Shown one piece after another: positions 32,823 to 34,529 of a stretch of DNA of 34,529 nt (positions are counted from its first letter, which is position 1; the number at the start of each line of letters is the position of its first letter). Source of the stretch: Candidatus Methanocorpusculum faecipullorum (GTDB taxonomy: Archaea; Halobacteriota; Methanomicrobia; Methanomicrobiales; Methanocorpusculaceae); assembly GCA_018883755.1 (NCBI GenBank), contig JAHLFR010000032.1:1-34529 (forward strand), read 5' to 3'. The notes beneath the pieces were generated by a model. It did no database searches. It was not told the origin of the DNA and was given only the letters and a program-made list of their open reading frames with translations. A program made the translations under genes and the position numbers.

Positions 32823-34529
32823 TTGAAAAACACGAAAATCATGGCCGCATTGGTGATTTTCCTGGCAGCAGCACTGTTTATTGGTGCAGCATCTGCCGCA
32901 ACGGCTATTACTGTTTCTGATGATCAGTTAAATCCTACCTCAATCACCACTGCCGGTAACTATACCTTAGCATATGATAATGCCACAATTCCGGGTCATT
33001 ATCTTCCAGCAGGTAAGACGGCATTCACTACATTTGATGACCTTACGCCTGTAAGCGGTAACTACACCTTTGCAGCAGCAAACAATGGTGATTACCAGCA
33101 GACTGTCACTACCACTGCAGTTACCTATCAGCTGAACTATGTCCAGAATTCAGCCCAAGAAACCCAGAACTTTGTAAAGGTTCGTGACATATATCAGAGA
33201 AACATCACTGCAAACACAGTAGCAACGTTACGTTTCCCTGATACAACATTCATTCCAATGGGAACTGCCTTCACAGATGGTAACATCACTCAGGCTGTAA
33301 CTGACAACGCAGGTAGTTTCCCTGGTTATGAAGCAGGAACTGTCCTGAAATATACCATTCCAGCAAGCTCAGTTACCTACTACCTCAGCATCGACATTGG
33401 TTCAACACCCGTACCAACCGGTGCTGACAGAAATGTAGCCACTGGTAACGATGCATTTGTCTTTGAACACATTACCGTTAATAATACGGACGGTCCTGGA
33501 CTGAAACTGACGAAATTCACGGACGGTTCATCCCCATCAGTTGTGAACCAGATTTCTGCAGATGCAAATGGTGTTTTCTACCTGACGGAAGAGGTCGTTG
33601 GTAACAACTATGGTACTTACTACCTTACACCAACATGGGATCCAAATGCAGCATATGTCAACATCTGGTATCCGGAACTCTCTCTTAAGGCAGAACTGAC
33701 GACCAACGATGCAACTGGAGCAACTGCTGGTGACTCCATTGACGGCAAGACCGTTAACAAGGACACCGTGGTTTCCTTCCTGATCAGTGCACCGAAAGTT
33801 GGTCCGGCATACTACAACTCAACTACTGTCACTGGTGCAACCGCAAAGATCGTGTTTACCACGCCGGTTTCCGGTAAGACCACTGCATTCGGTACTGCGA
33901 ACTTCAACGGCGTTCTCCTTACCGGATCTCAGACCACCGCAGGCTGGACTGCCGCAGGTGAGGATGCAGCAGCTGGAGCTTACACTGCACAGGCAGAATA
34001 TGTCCTGCCAGATTACTTCGCAGACTATGCAGCGAAATCCAACACGATTTCCTTCACTCTGCAGAGCAGCACCCTGACCATCACGGCAGCAAAGGACTCT
34101 GTCATCCGCAGCAACCCGTTCACGGTTACCATCAGCGGTAAGGCACAGACCGACTATGCAGTCTACCTTGAGGGCGCAGTTGCCACCGATGTGAACCCGA
34201 CCCTCCAGCAGGATCAGACTGGATTCCAGGGATACTTCACGACTGACGCAACCAACGGAGTTAACTCCGCAGTGATTGGCGGAGCATTCTTCAAGACTGA
34301 TGCAAGCGGTAAGCGTACCATCCAGTACAACACCGCAGAAGACACCGAAGACAAGACCTACACTATCAGAGTTAGTGGTATCGTAAGCATCGACGGCCCC
34401 TCTGCAGTCCTCGACACCTCTGACTACGACAAAGTCAAAGTCAAGGTTGAGAAGGGAGCAGTTACCATGTCAGCATCCGGTGACGGTTCCTACTACATCG
34501 GTGACGAAATTACGCTCTCCGGTACCAAT
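32823..34529 (+). CDS. S-layer-like surface glycoprotein (partial, N-terminal 569 codons)
   Basis: The frame is open from a TTG start to the window end, so the C-terminus is missing. The TTG is chosen because AGGAGGA lies 7 bases upstream and it supplies the basic start (KNTK) of a signal peptide, hydrophobic to residue 25 (IGAASA); an in-frame ATG at 32841 would remove that. The mature part is rich in Thr, Ala, Gly, Asp and Asn, with at least seven N-x-T/S glycosylation sites (NYT twice, NAT, NIT twice, NNT, NST), low in Cys, and shows beta-rich Ig-like repeats such as KDSVIRSNPFTVTISGKAQT near residues 417-436. It resembles the large S-layer glycoproteins of Methanomicrobiales. Identity as the main S-layer protein is inference. 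Confidence 0.8.
   Translation, partial: MKNTKIMAALVIFLAAALFIGAASAATAITVSDDQLNPTSITTAGNYTLAYDNATIPGHYLPAGKTAFTTFDDLTPVSGNYTFAAANNGDYQQTVTTTAVTYQLNYVQNSAQETQNFVKVRDIYQRNITANTVATLRFPDTTFIPMGTAFTDGNITQAVTDNAGSFPGYEAGTVLKYTIPASSVTYYLSIDIGSTPVPTGADRNVATGNDAFVFEHITVNNTDGPGLKLTKFTDGSSPSVVNQISADANGVFYLTEEVVGNNYGTYYLTPTWDPNAAYVNIWYPELSLKAELTTNDATGATAGDSIDGKTVNKDTVVSFLISAPKVGPAYYNSTTVTGATAKIVFTTPVSGKTTAFGTANFNGVLLTGSQTTAGWTAAGEDAAAGAYTAQAEYVLPDYFADYAAKSNTISFTLQSSTLTITAAKDSVIRSNPFTVTISGKAQTDYAVYLEGAVATDVNPTLQQDQTGFQGYFTTDATNGVNSAVIGGAFFKTDASGKRTIQYNTAEDTEDKTYTIRVSGIVSIDGPSAVLDTSDYDKVKVKVEKGAVTMSASGDGSYYIGDEITLSGTN

Overview
The window comes from a hydrogenotrophic methanogenic archaeon. The complete mcrBDCGA operon, most of the mtr operon (mtrE to mtrA), mtd, archaeal-type ribosomal proteins, RNase P protein Rnp1, Pus10, TrmY, AdkA and an EMC3-like insertase leave little doubt. 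Protein sequences and the DUF3821/S-layer-type surface proteins point to the order Methanomicrobiales, most likely close to Methanocorpusculum; genus is an inference from memory of sequence style, not from a search.

Layout. (1) 1-3147, minus: mtrEDCBA, cut off inside mtrA by the window edge, with a structured leader up to about 3.5 kb. (2) 3811-8793, minus: mcrBDCGA with a leader and promoter up to about 9.03 kb. Methyl transfer to coenzyme M (Mtr) and methane release (Mcr) are therefore encoded side by side. (3) 9262-10176, minus: a lone cell-surface protein. (4) 10369-15520, plus: a tightly packed RNA-modification and translation operon (trmY, pus10, rpl21e, rpoF, DUF655, ksgA, HemK-like methylase, HMA metal-binding protein) followed by an unknown small gene. 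(5) 15551-17299, minus: adkA, EMC3-like, cmk. (6) 17450-30160, minus: the S10/spc-type ribosomal protein operon from rpl3 to secY, 24 genes with gaps of a few bases or overlaps. (7) 30784-31188, minus: a Tfx-family regulator. (8) 31559-32401, plus: mtd. (9) 32823 to the end, plus: the start of a large S-layer-like glycoprotein.

The genes fit one theme: core energy metabolism and protein synthesis, all expected to be strongly expressed. Mtd reduces methenyl- to methylene-H4MPT (F420-dependent), Mtr moves the methyl group to CoM while pumping sodium, and Mcr makes methane. The translation genes and the SecY/EMC3 membrane-insertion genes supply the machinery; the surface proteins form the envelope.

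The most unusual signal is non-coding. The leader of mtr (about 3170-3450) and the 0.6-kb gap before rpl3 (about 30180-30720) are packed with consecutive short stem-loops, far denser than chance, and the mcr leader carries a strong hairpin whose sequence resembles one in the rpl3 leader. A small set of direct and inverted repeats precedes the S-layer-like gene, and a hairpin occupies almost all of the predicted mtd leader. No tRNA, rRNA, insertion sequence or CRISPR array was seen.
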